DNA of 42,546 nt from Epilithonimonas tenax DSM 16811 (GTDB taxonomy: Bacteria; Bacteroidota; Bacteroidia; Flavobacteriales; Weeksellaceae), in contig NZ_AUAA01000029.1 of the NCBI RefSeq assembly GCF_000428485.1, positions 1 through 42,546 on the forward strand, given 5' to 3'. The notes below the pieces were generated by a model. It ran no database searches. It worked only from the letters and a program-made list of their open reading frames with translations, and was not told the DNA's origin. Each line of letters starts with the position of its first letter. Position 1 is the first letter of the stretch. This document shows, in pieces, positions 25,623-33,904 of the stretch. The translations under genes and the position numbers were made by a program.

Positions 25623-25662
25623 TGACAATTTGTCACTTTTTTTGTCATGGTACAAATATTGA
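25623..25662 (+). promoter_or_regulatory. dnaK control region: palindrome and sigma-54-like promoter
   Basis: TGACAA-T-TTGTCA (25623-25635) is a perfect palindrome, and a third half-site TTTGTCA follows at 25641-25647. Next comes TGGTAC, then TTGA, with GG (25649-25650) and GA (25661-25662) separated by 10 bases, the -24/-12 spacing of sigma-54 promoters (GG-N10-GC), one base off at -12. The dnaK ATG is 51 bp on. No TAnnTTTG box was found here. Confidence 0.45.
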
Positions 25663-25712
25663 GAATTGGTCACTGTAACAATTGATAATAACAAAAAATA
25701 ACATATAAAAAA

Positions 25713-27602
25713 ATGAGTAAAATAATCGGAATTGACTTAGGTACAACCAACTCTTGCGTTGCCGTAATGGAAGGTAAAGATGCTGTAGTAATCCCTAATG
25801 CAGAAGGAAAAAGAACAACGCCTTCTATCGTAGCGTTTACAGAAGATGGTGAAAGAAAAGTAGGTGATCCTGCAAAAAGACAGGCGGTAACAAACCCTAC
25901 AAAAACTGTATACTCTATCAAAAGATTCATCGGTACACATTTCAAAGATGATGCTTCTGAAGTGTCTAGAGTACCTTACAAAGTAGTAAGTGGACCAAAT
26001 GATACTGTAAAAGTAAAAATTGACGACAGAGAATATACACCACAAGAGGTTTCTGCAATGATTCTTCAGAAAATGAAGAAAACGGCTGAAGATTATCTTG
26101 GACAAGAAGTAACAAGAGCGGTAATCACTGTTCCGGCTTACTTTAATGACGCTCAAAGACAAGCTACCAAAGAAGCGGGTGAAATCGCTGGTCTTACAGT
26201 AGAAAGAATTATCAACGAGCCTACTGCAGCAGCTTTGGCTTATGGTATGGATAAAGCACACAAAGACCAAAAAATTGCAGTTTACGATTTAGGTGGTGGT
26301 ACTTTTGACGTTTCTATCCTTGATTTAGGAGACGGTGTTTTCGAAGTATTGTCTACAAATGGAGATACACACCTAGGTGGTGATGACTTTGATGATGTGA
26401 TTATCAACTGGATGGCAGACGAGTTTAAAGCTGAAGATGGTGTAGATTTAAAATCTGATGCAATCGCATTACAAAGATTGAAAGAAGCAGCTGAAAAAGC
26501 AAAAATAGAATTGTCTTCTTCTCCTCAAACTGAAATCAACCTTCCGTATATCACAGCTACAGCTACAGGTCCTAAGCACTTGGTGAAGACTTTAACGAAA
26601 GCTAAATTCGAGCAATTATCTGCTGACTTGGTAAGAAGATCTATGGAGCCTTGTAAAAAAGCGCTTTCTGATGCAGGTCTTTCTATCAGCGATATCGACG
26701 AAGTAATCTTGGTAGGTGGTTCTACAAGAATCCCAATCATCCAGGAAGAAGTTGAGAAATTCTTCGGTAAAAAACCTTCGAAAGGTGTTAACCCAGATGA
26801 GGTTGTAGCAATCGGTGCAGCAATTCAAGGTGGAGTTTTAACTGGAGATGTTACAGACGTACTTTTATTAGACGTTACACCACTTTCTTTAGGTATCGAA
26901 ACTATGGGTTCTGTTTTCACGAAATTAATTGATGCCAACACTACAATTCCAACTAAAAAATCTGAAGTATTCTCTACAGCGTCTGACAACCAGCCTGCAG
27001 TAAGCATCAGAGTAGGACAAGGTGAAAGACCAATGTTCAACGATAACAAAGAAATCGGTAGATTCGACCTTACAGATATTCCACCGGCTCAAAGAGGAGT
27101 TCCACAAATTGAAGTAACTTTCGATATTGATGCTAACGGAATCTTGAGCGTTTCTGCAAAAGATAAAGGAACAGGAAAAGAACAATCTATCAAAATTCAG
27201 GCAAGTTCAGGACTTTCAGATGATGAAATCCAAAGAATGAAACGTGAAGCTGAAGAAAACGCTTCTTCTGATGCTAAAAGAAAAGAAGAAGTTGAAATTT
27301 TCAACAAAGCAGACGGATTGATTTTCCAAACTGAAAAGCAACTGAAAGAATTTGGTGATAAATTATCTGCAGACAAAAAAGCAGCAATCGAAACTGCTCA
27401 TACAGAATTGAAAACCGCTTTCGAAGCAAAAGATATGGACAGCGTAAAAACCAAAACCGAAGCTCTAGATGCAGCTTGGATGGCGGCTTCAGAAGAAATG
27501 TACGCACAAGGACAAGGTGCTGAAGCAGGCGCTCAACAAACTCAAGGTCAAGCAAACGGAGCAGAAGATGTTCAGGATGCTGATTTTGAAGAAGTCAAAT
27601 AA
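25713..27602 (+). CDS. dnaK: Molecular chaperone DnaK (Hsp70)
   Basis: A 629-residue Hsp70 with all expected parts: nucleotide-binding domain starting [17 protein letters not shown], the signature [17 protein letters not shown] near 190, [15 protein letters not shown] near 332, the linker [14 protein letters not shown] near 388, the substrate-binding domain and a Gln/Gly-rich C-terminal tail ending [12 protein letters not shown], which matches the EEVK-like end of bacterial DnaK. It folds and refolds proteins with DnaJ and GrpE, which are not in this window. Its last codons contain a 12-bp sequence repeated 250 bp downstream, where the mobile region starts. Confidence 0.98.
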   Translation: MSKIIGIDLGTTNSCVAVMEGKDAVVIPNAEGKRTTPSIVAFTEDGERKVGDPAKRQAVTNPTKTVYSIKRFIGTHFKDDASEVSRVPYKVVSGPNDTVKVKIDDREYTPQEVSAMILQKMKKTAEDYLGQEVTRAVITVPAYFNDAQRQATKEAGEIAGLTVERIINEPTAAALAYGMDKAHKDQKIAVYDLGGGTFDVSILDLGDGVFEVLSTNGDTHLGGDDFDDVIINWMADEFKAEDGVDLKSDAIALQRLKEAAEKAKIELSSSPQTEINLPYITATATGPKHLVKTLTKAKFEQLSADLVRRSMEPCKKALSDAGLSISDIDEVILVGGSTRIPIIQEEVEKFFGKKPSKGVNPDEVVAIGAAIQGGVLTGDVTDVLLLDVTPLSLGIETMGSVFTKLIDANTTIPTKKSEVFSTASDNQPAVSIRVGQGERPMFNDNKEIGRFDLTDIPPAQRGVPQIEVTFDIDANGILSVSAKDKGTGKEQSIKIQASSGLSDDEIQRMKREAEENASSDAKRKEEVEIFNKADGLIFQTEKQLKEFGDKLSADKKAAIETAHTELKTAFEAKDMDSVKTKTEALDAAWMAASEEMYAQGQGAEAGAQQTQGQANGAEDVQDADFEEVK

Positions 27603-27644
27603 GTAGCAATTATCATCGATTAAAATCGATCAAAATAAATTAGC

Positions 27645-27682
27645 AAATCGCTGTAAATGTAATGTTTACAGCGATTTTTTTG
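27645..27682 (+). terminator. Terminator of dnaK
   Basis: Perfect 13-bp arms AAATCGCTGTAAA and TTTACAGCGATTT with a 6-base loop, then a run of T. A small palindrome ATCGATTAAAATCGAT lies just before it. Confidence 0.92.
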
Positions 27683-27704
27683 TTTTTGCATTTTTTATTA
27701 ATAG

Positions 27705-27735
27705 TTGATTTTAATCGATTTTTATTGTATTTTTG
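27705..27735 (+). promoter_or_regulatory. Promoter of the HTH-integrase pair
   Basis: TTG at 27705-27707, 20 bases, then TATTTTTG at 27728-27735, matching the TTG/TAnnTTTG pattern of Bacteroidota. It leaves a leader of about 100 bases before the ATG at 27840. Confidence 0.5.
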
Positions 27736-27839
27736 TATCTCAATTGTACCGCGCGCTATTTGGATGTAATGTGCGTCTTATGCGCCTTATTTTATTTTAG
27801 AAGCCAAAAAACAGAGAATGTTCAGGATGTTATTTCAGA

Positions 27840-28409
27840 ATGGGATTTAGTAAATTAAAAATACCAAGGGTATGCGAACAGTGTTCAAAACCCTTTGAAG
27901 CAAAGACAGTTACAAGTCGTTTTTGCTCTACTTCTTGTAACAATAAAGCATTAAAAGCAAGGAAGAAACTTGAAAAAGATAAAGTAGAAAAAGATACTCT
28001 TTTACAAAAATATAAGAACAAGATTGCCGAAGTTCAGAATAGAGAATTTATTTCAGTTGCTGAAGCTACTGTTATGTTTGGGCTTTCAAGAGATACAGTG
28101 CACAGATATATAAAACGAGGAATTATTACTGGAATTAATCTAGGCTCAAGATTAACTCGCGTTAAGCGATCAGATTTGGAAGACTTATTTTCAGCAGTTG
28201 AAATGCCAGATAAGTCGAAAGAAATTCCTGAGAAACCCAATTTTGAAGTTGGTAATTGCTACACAATTTCCGAAATTAGTTCAAAATTCTATGCGGATCC
28301 AGGAACTGTGACTAATTTGATTAAGAGAAACAAAATTCCGACAAAGAAAGTTGGGAGTTTCTTGTATGTTCCTAAAAATTTAATTGATAAAATTTTTGAC
28401 GGAAAATGA
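27840..28409 (+). CDS. Zinc-finger and double-HTH protein preceding the integrase
   Basis: A 189-residue protein. Residues 12-33 hold CEQC, 13 residues, then CSTSC (CxxC and CxxxC), a likely zinc site. Two MerR/excisionase-type HTH units follow: about 52-98 (ISVAEATVMFGLSRDTVHRY, then a wing ending RSDLEDLF) and 138-187 (YTISEISSKFYADPGTV, wing ending KNLIDKIF). It probably binds element DNA, as a recombination directionality factor or as a regulator. The stop overlaps the integrase start by 4 bp (ATGA), so the two are made together. No closer name can be given. Confidence 0.8.
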   Translation: MGFSKLKIPRVCEQCSKPFEAKTVTSRFCSTSCNNKALKARKKLEKDKVEKDTLLQKYKNKIAEVQNREFISVAEATVMFGLSRDTVHRYIKRGIITGINLGSRLTRVKRSDLEDLFSAVEMPDKSKEIPEKPNFEVGNCYTISEISSKFYADPGTVTNLIKRNKIPTKKVGSFLYVPKNLIDKIFDGK

Positions 28410-29653
28410 AAGAGTTATTGAAAACCAAAGTTACCGTACGATTGCGAAAATCCGAATTCCGAAAAGAATGGTTTATTTATTTGGAAAGTTATCCTGTGAT
28501 GATTCCTGGTAAAGATAAAGTTCAGAGAATCCGGGAATATTTGAACCGAAGCGTCACAACCGTAGATTTTGATAAGAAAAGACCTGCAAGAACAACCCAA
28601 GAATCCGTTTCATTTAAACCTAAAAGAGATGACAATGGTATTATCGTTTGCAAAAGCGAAAATGATCGGGAAACAATGTTCTATGCAGATTCTATGCGTA
28701 AATTACGTCAGAGAGAATATGATAATATAGAACTTTACAGCGAACTCGACAAAATTCAAGTAGAGCAAAAAGAAAAATCGCAGGAGAATTTTGTAAGATA
28801 TTTTGATTTGTTGGTTAATAAAAGACATAAAAACAATTCCGAATCTATTCAAATAAATTGGTATCGTTCGATAGAATTTCTAAAAGATTTTGGAGGCGAA
28901 AAAATTATGTTTTCGCAGATCAACACAAAATTCTGTGAACACTTTAAATCATATTTGTTGACTGCAAAAAGTGGCAGCAATAAGGAAGAGATTATTTCTC
29001 AAAATACGGCTTCAACTTATTTTTCTGTATTCAAAGCCGCATTAAAACAAGCTTTTATTGAAGGATATTTTACGACTGATATTTCTGCGAAAATAAAAGC
29101 GATTCCGCACGAGGAATCAAGACGAGAATATTTAACACTTGATGAACTTAATACTTTAGTTGAAACGCCTTGCGAACTTGAAGTTCTTAAACGAGCAGCA
29201 CTTTTTTCAGCTTTAACAGGTTTACGACATTCCGATATTCAGAAACTTACGTGGAAGGAAATAAGTACTGAAAACGATCAAGCCAGAATAAATTTTACTC
29301 AAAAAAAGACAAAAGGTGTAGGATATATGCCGATGTCTAAACAAGCATTACAACTTTGTGGTGAAATAGGGCTTCCAAATGATTTGATTTTTAAAAATCT
29401 GACTAATCCGGCTTGGATTTCCCGACCACTCAAGAAGTGGATTGAAAATGCTGGAATTACTAAAAAAATAACCTTTCATAATTTTAGACACACTTTTGCA
29501 ACGCTTCAACTTTCGAGCGGAACTGATATTTACACAGTAAGTAAAATGCTTGGTCATACAAACGTAAAAACTACGCAGGTTTACGCAAAAGTTGTGGATG
29601 ACAAGAAGAATAAAGCGGCGGAAGCCATTCAATTAAATTCGTTAAAAAATTAA
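28406..29653 (+). CDS. Tyrosine recombinase (integrase)
   Basis: A 415-residue phage-type integrase. An N-terminal arm-binding part is followed by a SAM-like core-binding domain (about 125-225) and the catalytic domain with the full set: Arg274 in TGLRHSDIQ, Lys near 303, His358 and Arg361 in FHNFRHTFA, His384 in MLGHTNVKTT, and the nucleophile Tyr393. It would cut and join the element's att sites. The same layout is common in Bacteroidota mobilizable and conjugative elements. It directly follows the zinc-finger HTH gene and lies about 0.8 kb from the dnaK 3' end, the presumed target. Confidence 0.95.
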   Translation: MKELLKTKVTVRLRKSEFRKEWFIYLESYPVMIPGKDKVQRIREYLNRSVTTVDFDKKRPARTTQESVSFKPKRDDNGIIVCKSENDRETMFYADSMRKLRQREYDNIELYSELDKIQVEQKEKSQENFVRYFDLLVNKRHKNNSESIQINWYRSIEFLKDFGGEKIMFSQINTKFCEHFKSYLLTAKSGSNKEEIISQNTASTYFSVFKAALKQAFIEGYFTTDISAKIKAIPHEESRREYLTLDELNTLVETPCELEVLKRAALFSALTGLRHSDIQKLTWKEISTENDQARINFTQKKTKGVGYMPMSKQALQLCGEIGLPNDLIFKNLTNPAWISRPLKKWIENAGITKKITFHNFRHTFATLQLSSGTDIYTVSKMLGHTNVKTTQVYAKVVDDKKNKAAEAIQLNSLKN

Positions 29654-29668
29654 TTTCAAAATATAATT

Positions 29669-30529
29669 ATGAACATCAAATTCTTCGATTCTGTCCTGAA
29701 ATATTTTACCGTTATCATTTGCTGTGCAATTATTGGTGTTTTCGTTCAAGAAGCTTATTCGAAGAACAATCCTAATATTTCAGGAAACATAGTCTTTTTA
29801 ATTACTTCTGGCAGTGCATTTATACTATATTCCATCATCGTAGTTATTTTAAATGAGATTATTCCGAAATTGAATATTGGGAGGTTTGCTAAAAATATAA
29901 ACACTTTTACTGAACAAAAAGAAAATGAAGAAAATTTAGAAGATGCTGAGACTGTAGAAAGTGATATTCAGCCTTCGTCAAATGACGATCAGATTTTTAA
30001 TGAAATTATTCCTATTTTGAAAGATGAAAAAAATAAATTAAAGGAGGATAAATCGACCAGAGAAATTGTAAATCAAATATCAGATACATCATTGGAAATT
30101 GAAAATCCCAAAGACCTTTCAGATCTGGATAAAATCAGAATTCGAGCCAAAGCCAGAGAGGAAGAACTTATTCAAGAAAAATTGGATCTTATTGTGCAAT
30201 ACACAAAAGAAAAATTAGCTTTATATATTACAGATGAAGATTTATACAAACTTTGCGATTATCTGGTAGTTTTTCTTCGAGATGGTAAAATTGAAAATGT
30301 AAATCCAATTAAGATCACAGTTCTTGGCACAACTGATTTAATGCATTTTGGCTGGAATGTATGGAATCATTATAGAGGAAATAATCAAAGGATAGATGTT
30401 GCAAAATTCTTAAAGACTGTATTTTCTCAAAGTTTTACTGAAATAGATGAAATCATTACAATCGAAAAATTGCTTACCTCAAGAAAAGAGCAAGGAATAA
30501 TTAAAATCGAAAAAAATCTGCTTCAATAA
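29669..30529 (+). CDS. Element-borne membrane protein of unknown function
   Basis: A 286-residue protein with two close N-terminal membrane helices (about residues 10-26 and 42-66, short loop between) and a long cytosolic part. Residues 75-150 are acidic and low in complexity, then comes a Lys/Glu-rich helix (about 155-195) likely to coil, and a globular end with YITDEDLYKLCDYLVVFL and GTTDLMHFGWNVWNHY. I do not recognise the family. It follows the integrase by 15 bp and so shares its transcript. Element stability, entry exclusion or signalling are all possible; nothing decides between them. Confidence 0.65.
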   Translation: MNIKFFDSVLKYFTVIICCAIIGVFVQEAYSKNNPNISGNIVFLITSGSAFILYSIIVVILNEIIPKLNIGRFAKNINTFTEQKENEENLEDAETVESDIQPSSNDDQIFNEIIPILKDEKNKLKEDKSTREIVNQISDTSLEIENPKDLSDLDKIRIRAKAREEELIQEKLDLIVQYTKEKLALYITDEDLYKLCDYLVVFLRDGKIENVNPIKITVLGTTDLMHFGWNVWNHYRGNNQRIDVAKFLKTVFSQSFTEIDEIITIEKLLTSRKEQGIIKIEKNLLQ

Positions 30530-30564
30530 AAGTTAATATAAAGTAGAAAATCGTTATTATTTCG

Positions 30565-30591
30565 GTATGATTTAATCATTTTTAATCATAC
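30565..30591. promoter_or_regulatory. Operator-like inverted repeat before the excisionase-like gene
   Basis: GTATGATT (30565-30572) and AATCATAC (30584-30591) form perfect 8-bp arms, and a further AATCAT at 30574-30579 gives a second, nested palindrome. It lies 59 bp before the next ATG, a likely binding site for an element regulator. Confidence 0.5.
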
Positions 30592-30649
30592 AACAAACAG
30601 ACGTAGAACATAAATTATCATTGCACCATAACAATCAAAAACAATAGTT

Positions 30650-31024
30650 ATGGACAGCAACGAAATTTCATTCGAAAACCTGCCACGAGCAGTCGCACAT
30701 TTGGCGAGCGAAATCGCCGAAATTAAATTTCTTGTAGAAAGAAAAGAAACAACTACAATTCCTCAAAAAAGAATCCCGATCGACATTGAAGCCGCTTGCC
30801 AATTAATTGGAAAGGCAAAACCAACGGTTTACACTTTAGTCAGAACCCGAAAAATTCCTTGTTACAAAAATGGCAAGAAACTCTATTTTTTTGAAGATGA
30901 ATTATTGGATTGGATTTCTAAAGGAAAAAAGAAAACCTTACAGGAAATTCAGTCTGAAGCCGACAGTAATTTCAAGAAAAATTTTAGGAAATCTAATAGT
31001 GAGTTTAATAAAAATTCTCTGTGA
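30650..31024 (+). CDS. Excisionase-like helix-turn-helix protein
   Basis: A 124-residue protein: an N-terminal helix resembling the short coiled region of Bacteroidota excisionase-type proteins (LPRAVAHLASEIAEIKFLV), then a MerR/Xis-type winged HTH at about 44-93 (IDIEAACQLIGKAKPTVYTL, then YKNGKKLYFFEDELLDWI) and a basic tail. Proteins of this build sit before the replication and mobilization genes of such elements and act as excision factor or regulator. Its stop overlaps the helicase start by one base (TGATG). An operator-like palindrome precedes it. Confidence 0.85.
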   Translation: MDSNEISFENLPRAVAHLASEIAEIKFLVERKETTTIPQKRIPIDIEAACQLIGKAKPTVYTLVRTRKIPCYKNGKKLYFFEDELLDWISKGKKKTLQEIQSEADSNFKKNFRKSNSEFNKNSL

Positions 31025-32253
31025 TGAGCCAAAAAATCACCTACATCCGAGTCGGAACAACTTACTACAAAATCATAGAAAAACCACTAATTTCGGGCGA
31101 CACAACCTCGGTTTTGGTTCGTTGGAATCGTGAAACAATCATTAGCGATCACGGAAAAGCTTTTCTTTCCTCGATTCCCAAATATGACGGATTTTGCTGT
31201 ATTCCGGAGCATTTAGAGTATCAACAAATCGTTCGAGGTTTCTATAATATTTACAGCGAAATTCCATTTGAGCCTTCATCTGAAAAGGAAAATTTCAAAA
31301 ATAATATTCCATTTTCTTTGAATTTTGTAAAGCATATTTTCGGTGAACAATTGGAAATGGGTTTGGATTATTTGAAAATTTTATTGCAATATCCCACGCA
31401 AATTCTACCAATTTTATGTTTGGTTTCCAAAGAAAGAGCTACTGGAAAATCAACTTTCATCAAATGGTTGAAAGAAATTTTCGGGTTAAATATGACTTAC
31501 ATTAAAGGCGATTCTTTCGGAAGTCAATTCAATTCCGATTGGGCGGCAATGCTCGTTGTTGCCATTGATGAAGTATTTTTTGATAAAAAAGAAATTACGG
31601 AAAGATTAAAATATTTATCGACAACCAATAAAGATAAGTTGGAAGCCAAAGGAAAAGACCGAGAAGAAATTGATTTTTTCGCCAAGTTTATTTTGTGTTC
31701 CAATAACGAAGAAAATTTTATTCAAATTGATGAAAACGAAATTCGGTTTTGGATTCTCAAAATTAATCCTATAAAAGTTGAAAACACAGAGTTTCTCGAC
31801 AATCTTATCTCCGAAATACCCCATTTTCTTCGGTTTTTAATTGAGAGACCTTTTGCGACTGAGAAGAAAACAAGAATGTGGTTTTCAGCTGATGAAATAA
31901 GAACAAAAGCACTTCAAAAACTGGTTTTCAAAAACAATAATAAGTTAGAATCTAAAATGATTGAGCTGTTGTACGAGTTTTTTGAAAGCAACAACGATGA
32001 AGAAATCAATGTCGTTCCGCAAGATATTCTCAATATGATGAACCGAATGTTTCGACCAACGTATTGGACGAGAAATGATATTCGAACAATTTTAAAAGAA
32101 ACTTGGAAGCTTAATCCGCAAAACAATGGTTTAACTTACATCAGATACGACATTGATTTTGCCGGAATTTTCTATCAAAACAATTCAGTCGGACGATTTT
32201 TTACCGTTAAAAAAGATTTTGTTTTTCAAAAATATGTTGAATTGTTGAATTGA
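31024..32253 (+). CDS. Primase-helicase (SF3/AAA-like) of the element
   Basis: A 409-residue protein with Walker A KERATGKST at residues 136-144, Walker B LVVAIDEV near 177-184 and a sensor FILCSNNEE near 222-230, the arrangement of DUF5906/SF3-like helicases that start plasmid or phage replication. About 130 residues precede the ATPase and a winged-helix-like end follows. It probably unwinds the excised circle at the origin. ATG 31024 is chosen because it overlaps the upstream TGA (TGATG); the GTG three bases earlier is less likely. An iteron-like spacer and a Toprim gene follow. Confidence 0.85.
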   Translation: MSQKITYIRVGTTYYKIIEKPLISGDTTSVLVRWNRETIISDHGKAFLSSIPKYDGFCCIPEHLEYQQIVRGFYNIYSEIPFEPSSEKENFKNNIPFSLNFVKHIFGEQLEMGLDYLKILLQYPTQILPILCLVSKERATGKSTFIKWLKEIFGLNMTYIKGDSFGSQFNSDWAAMLVVAIDEVFFDKKEITERLKYLSTTNKDKLEAKGKDREEIDFFAKFILCSNNEENFIQIDENEIRFWILKINPIKVENTEFLDNLISEIPHFLRFLIERPFATEKKTRMWFSADEIRTKALQKLVFKNNNKLESKMIELLYEFFESNNDEEINVVPQDILNMMNRMFRPTYWTRNDIRTILKETWKLNPQNNGLTYIRYDIDFAGIFYQNNSVGRFFTVKKDFVFQKYVELLN

Positions 32254-32297
32254 TTCATAACAAAAAGAAAATCAAATAATTAGTTCTCTACAAAATC

Positions 32298-32430
32298 CTC
32301 AACAAACTTTTAAACCCACTTTTTTGTTGAATGTTTGTTGAGCATAAAAATTCAAGTTTGTTGAATTGTTGAGCTTTTGTTGAGTAATTAACTATTTATA
32401 AATCAATTATTTAATATGTTTTCTCAACAA
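32298..32430 (+). repeat. Iteron-like cluster, candidate replication origin
   Basis: TTGTTGA(A/G) occurs at 32324, 32335, 32358, 32366 and 32377 on the plus strand and as CTCAACAA at 32298 and 32423 on the other strand: seven copies in 133 bp, the outer two inverted towards the inner five. Spacings of 11, 23, 8 and 11 are mostly near multiples of a helix turn. The spacer is AT-rich and sits between the helicase and primase-like genes, as expected for an oriV. Confidence 0.6.
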
Positions 32431-32474
32431 TTCTACAGAAAATTACAATAATTAATACCCGAAAAATCAACTAG

Positions 32475-33386
32475 ATGAATTGCAAACAATTTAATACAGT
32501 ATCGTTGGAAGAAGTCCTTCAAATTCTCGGACACCATCCAACAAAACAAACGGAAAAAGAAGCGTGGTTTCTCAATCCATTTGCCAAAGAAAATCACGCC
32601 TCTTTTAAAATTAATAAAAATCTAAACTATTGGTATTTGCACTCTGAAGGAATCGGCGGAAACAATGTCAATTTTATGAAAAAATATCTAAATGCTTCAG
32701 TAAAAGAAGTTTTAGAATGGGCAGAAAGTCAAAAATTTTCTTCTTTTCAAAATCAAAATTTTTCAAACCAAGAGATAGAAAATGGTTCAAAAAATTACGA
32801 AATAATTGAAGTAAAAGAAATTCAACATCCAGCTTTAATGGAATATTTAAAAACAAGAAAAGTAGAAAATCAACTTGAATTTTTACAAGAAATACATTAT
32901 CGAATTAACGATAAAAATTACTTCGGAATTGGGTTTAAAAATGATTCTGGCGGTTACGAAATTCGCAATAAATATTCAAAAATTTGTTTGGGCAAAAAAG
33001 ATGTTTCTACGATAAAAAATCGTTCTGAAAATGTGAATATATTCGAAGGCTTTTTTGATTTTCTTTCCTTTAAAAATATTGAAAAATCATTAGAAAATGA
33101 AAGTTCAGATTATGTGATTTTAAATTCTGTTTCAATGGTTTCAAAAATTAAAAACTCACTCAAAAATTATGAAAAAATTGACCTCTATTTTGACAATGAC
33201 GAAGCGGGAAACAGAGCCGTTGAAATGCTGAAAAATGAAATGGAAAACGTAGAAGATTGTCGGGAATTGTATTCGGATTTCAAGGATTTGAATGAATGGG
33301 CGATGTCTTCTACAAAAATGGAAGAAAAACTCGGTGGGTCTTTAGTGCAAAAAGTACCCAAAGTTTACAATAAGCGTGTCCGCTGA
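32475..33386 (+). CDS. Toprim domain primase-like protein
   Basis: A 303-residue protein. The N-terminal 85 residues resemble the DnaG-type zinc-binding domain (WYLHSEGIGGNNVNFMKKY) but lack its Cys ligands, having WFLNPF in that place. The Toprim part spans about 180-275: Glu191 in NVNIFEGFFDFLSF and Asp240/Asp242 in LYFDNDEAGN, the metal-binding residues. It likely primes replication with the neighbouring helicase. The last codons (KVYNKRVR) overlap an imperfect inverted repeat that may be part of oriT, which would explain a conserved end. Confidence 0.85.
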   Translation: MNCKQFNTVSLEEVLQILGHHPTKQTEKEAWFLNPFAKENHASFKINKNLNYWYLHSEGIGGNNVNFMKKYLNASVKEVLEWAESQKFSSFQNQNFSNQEIENGSKNYEIIEVKEIQHPALMEYLKTRKVENQLEFLQEIHYRINDKNYFGIGFKNDSGGYEIRNKYSKICLGKKDVSTIKNRSENVNIFEGFFDFLSFKNIEKSLENESSDYVILNSVSMVSKIKNSLKNYEKIDLYFDNDEAGNRAVEMLKNEMENVEDCRELYSDFKDLNEWAMSSTKMEEKLGGSLVQKVPKVYNKRVR

Positions 33387-33400
33387 TTGCAAAATTGGGA
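33357..33400 (+). other. Candidate origin of transfer (oriT)
   Basis: CCCAA...CAAT (33358-33372) and ATTG...TTGGG (33386-33399) are an imperfect inverted repeat around AAGCGTGTCCGCTG, in the short gap before mobC and the relaxase gene. Relaxases act at an inverted repeat next to their own genes, so position and structure fit. The nick site is not identified. Confidence 0.35.
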
Positions 33401-33454
33401 TTTTTGATTTCTTCCTATCGTCAGAAATGTTTTAAATACACAAAATTTAATGAA

Positions 33455-33904
33455 ATGGAAAACGACTTTTTACAAGAATTTATAAACCAAGCCACCAAAG
33501 AAAATGAAGATAAAATTGCCCAGGAAAAAAGGAAAAAACATTTCCAAGATTTGGGTAGAAAAGGTGGTTTGAAAACCAAAGAAAATAAGACATTAGATAA
33601 AGTGATTTCGATAAGAATGACCCATTCTGAATATGAATTATTGATTCAAAAACAAGAAAAATATCCGCTCAAATTATCAACGTATATCCGAAATGTTTTG
33701 TTCGAAAAAGAATTAAAAATCAATGAATTTAAAACTGATGAAACCTTGCTTCAATTTGGAAACAACTTCAAAAAAATAACTAATTTATTGCGAAATCGAG
33801 AATGGACTGTTTTTGAAAATAAGAAAGAAATTTTAACGAAAATTGAAATTACGGTTGATTTGATTCATCAATATTTATACTCAAAAATTCAGAAAAATGA
33901 ATAA
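33455..33904 (+). CDS. mobC: Mobilization accessory protein MobC
   Basis: A 149-residue protein. After a charged N-terminal helix with the GRKGGLKTKENKT segment comes a ribbon-helix-helix-like part (VISIRMTHSEYELLIQKQEK, then LSTYIRNVLFEKE) and a helical end (FGNNFKKITNLLRN). This is the MobC/relaxosome accessory pattern: it binds oriT and helps the relaxase open DNA. I use the ATG at 33455; the upstream TTG start adds 20 unlike residues. The stop overlaps the relaxase start by 8 bp. Confidence 0.85.
   Translation: MENDFLQEFINQATKENEDKIAQEKRKKHFQDLGRKGGLKTKENKTLDKVISIRMTHSEYELLIQKQEKYPLKLSTYIRNVLFEKELKINEFKTDETLLQFGNNFKKITNLLRNREWTVFENKKEILTKIEITVDLIHQYLYSKIQKNE

Larger units (their letters stand above)
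27562..27829 (+). repeat. Direct repeat pair bracketing the dnaK 3' end, candidate att site
   Basis: CAGA-two bases-ATGTTCAGGATG occurs at 27562-27579, inside the last codons of dnaK, and at 27812-27829, just before the first element gene: 16 of 18 positions agree, 250 bp apart. Such repeats are left by site-specific integration at a gene 3' end, and a tyrosine integrase gene follows. The distal copy would be beyond the window. Confidence 0.45.

Noticed and set aside
25737-26270. 177-codon frame opposite dnaK
   Set aside because: Antisense of a highly conserved gene; such frames arise from dnaK codon bias.
32298-32430. CRISPR array reading of the TTGTTGA cluster
   Set aside because: Units are only 8 bp, unevenly spaced and in both orientations, without spacers or cas genes.
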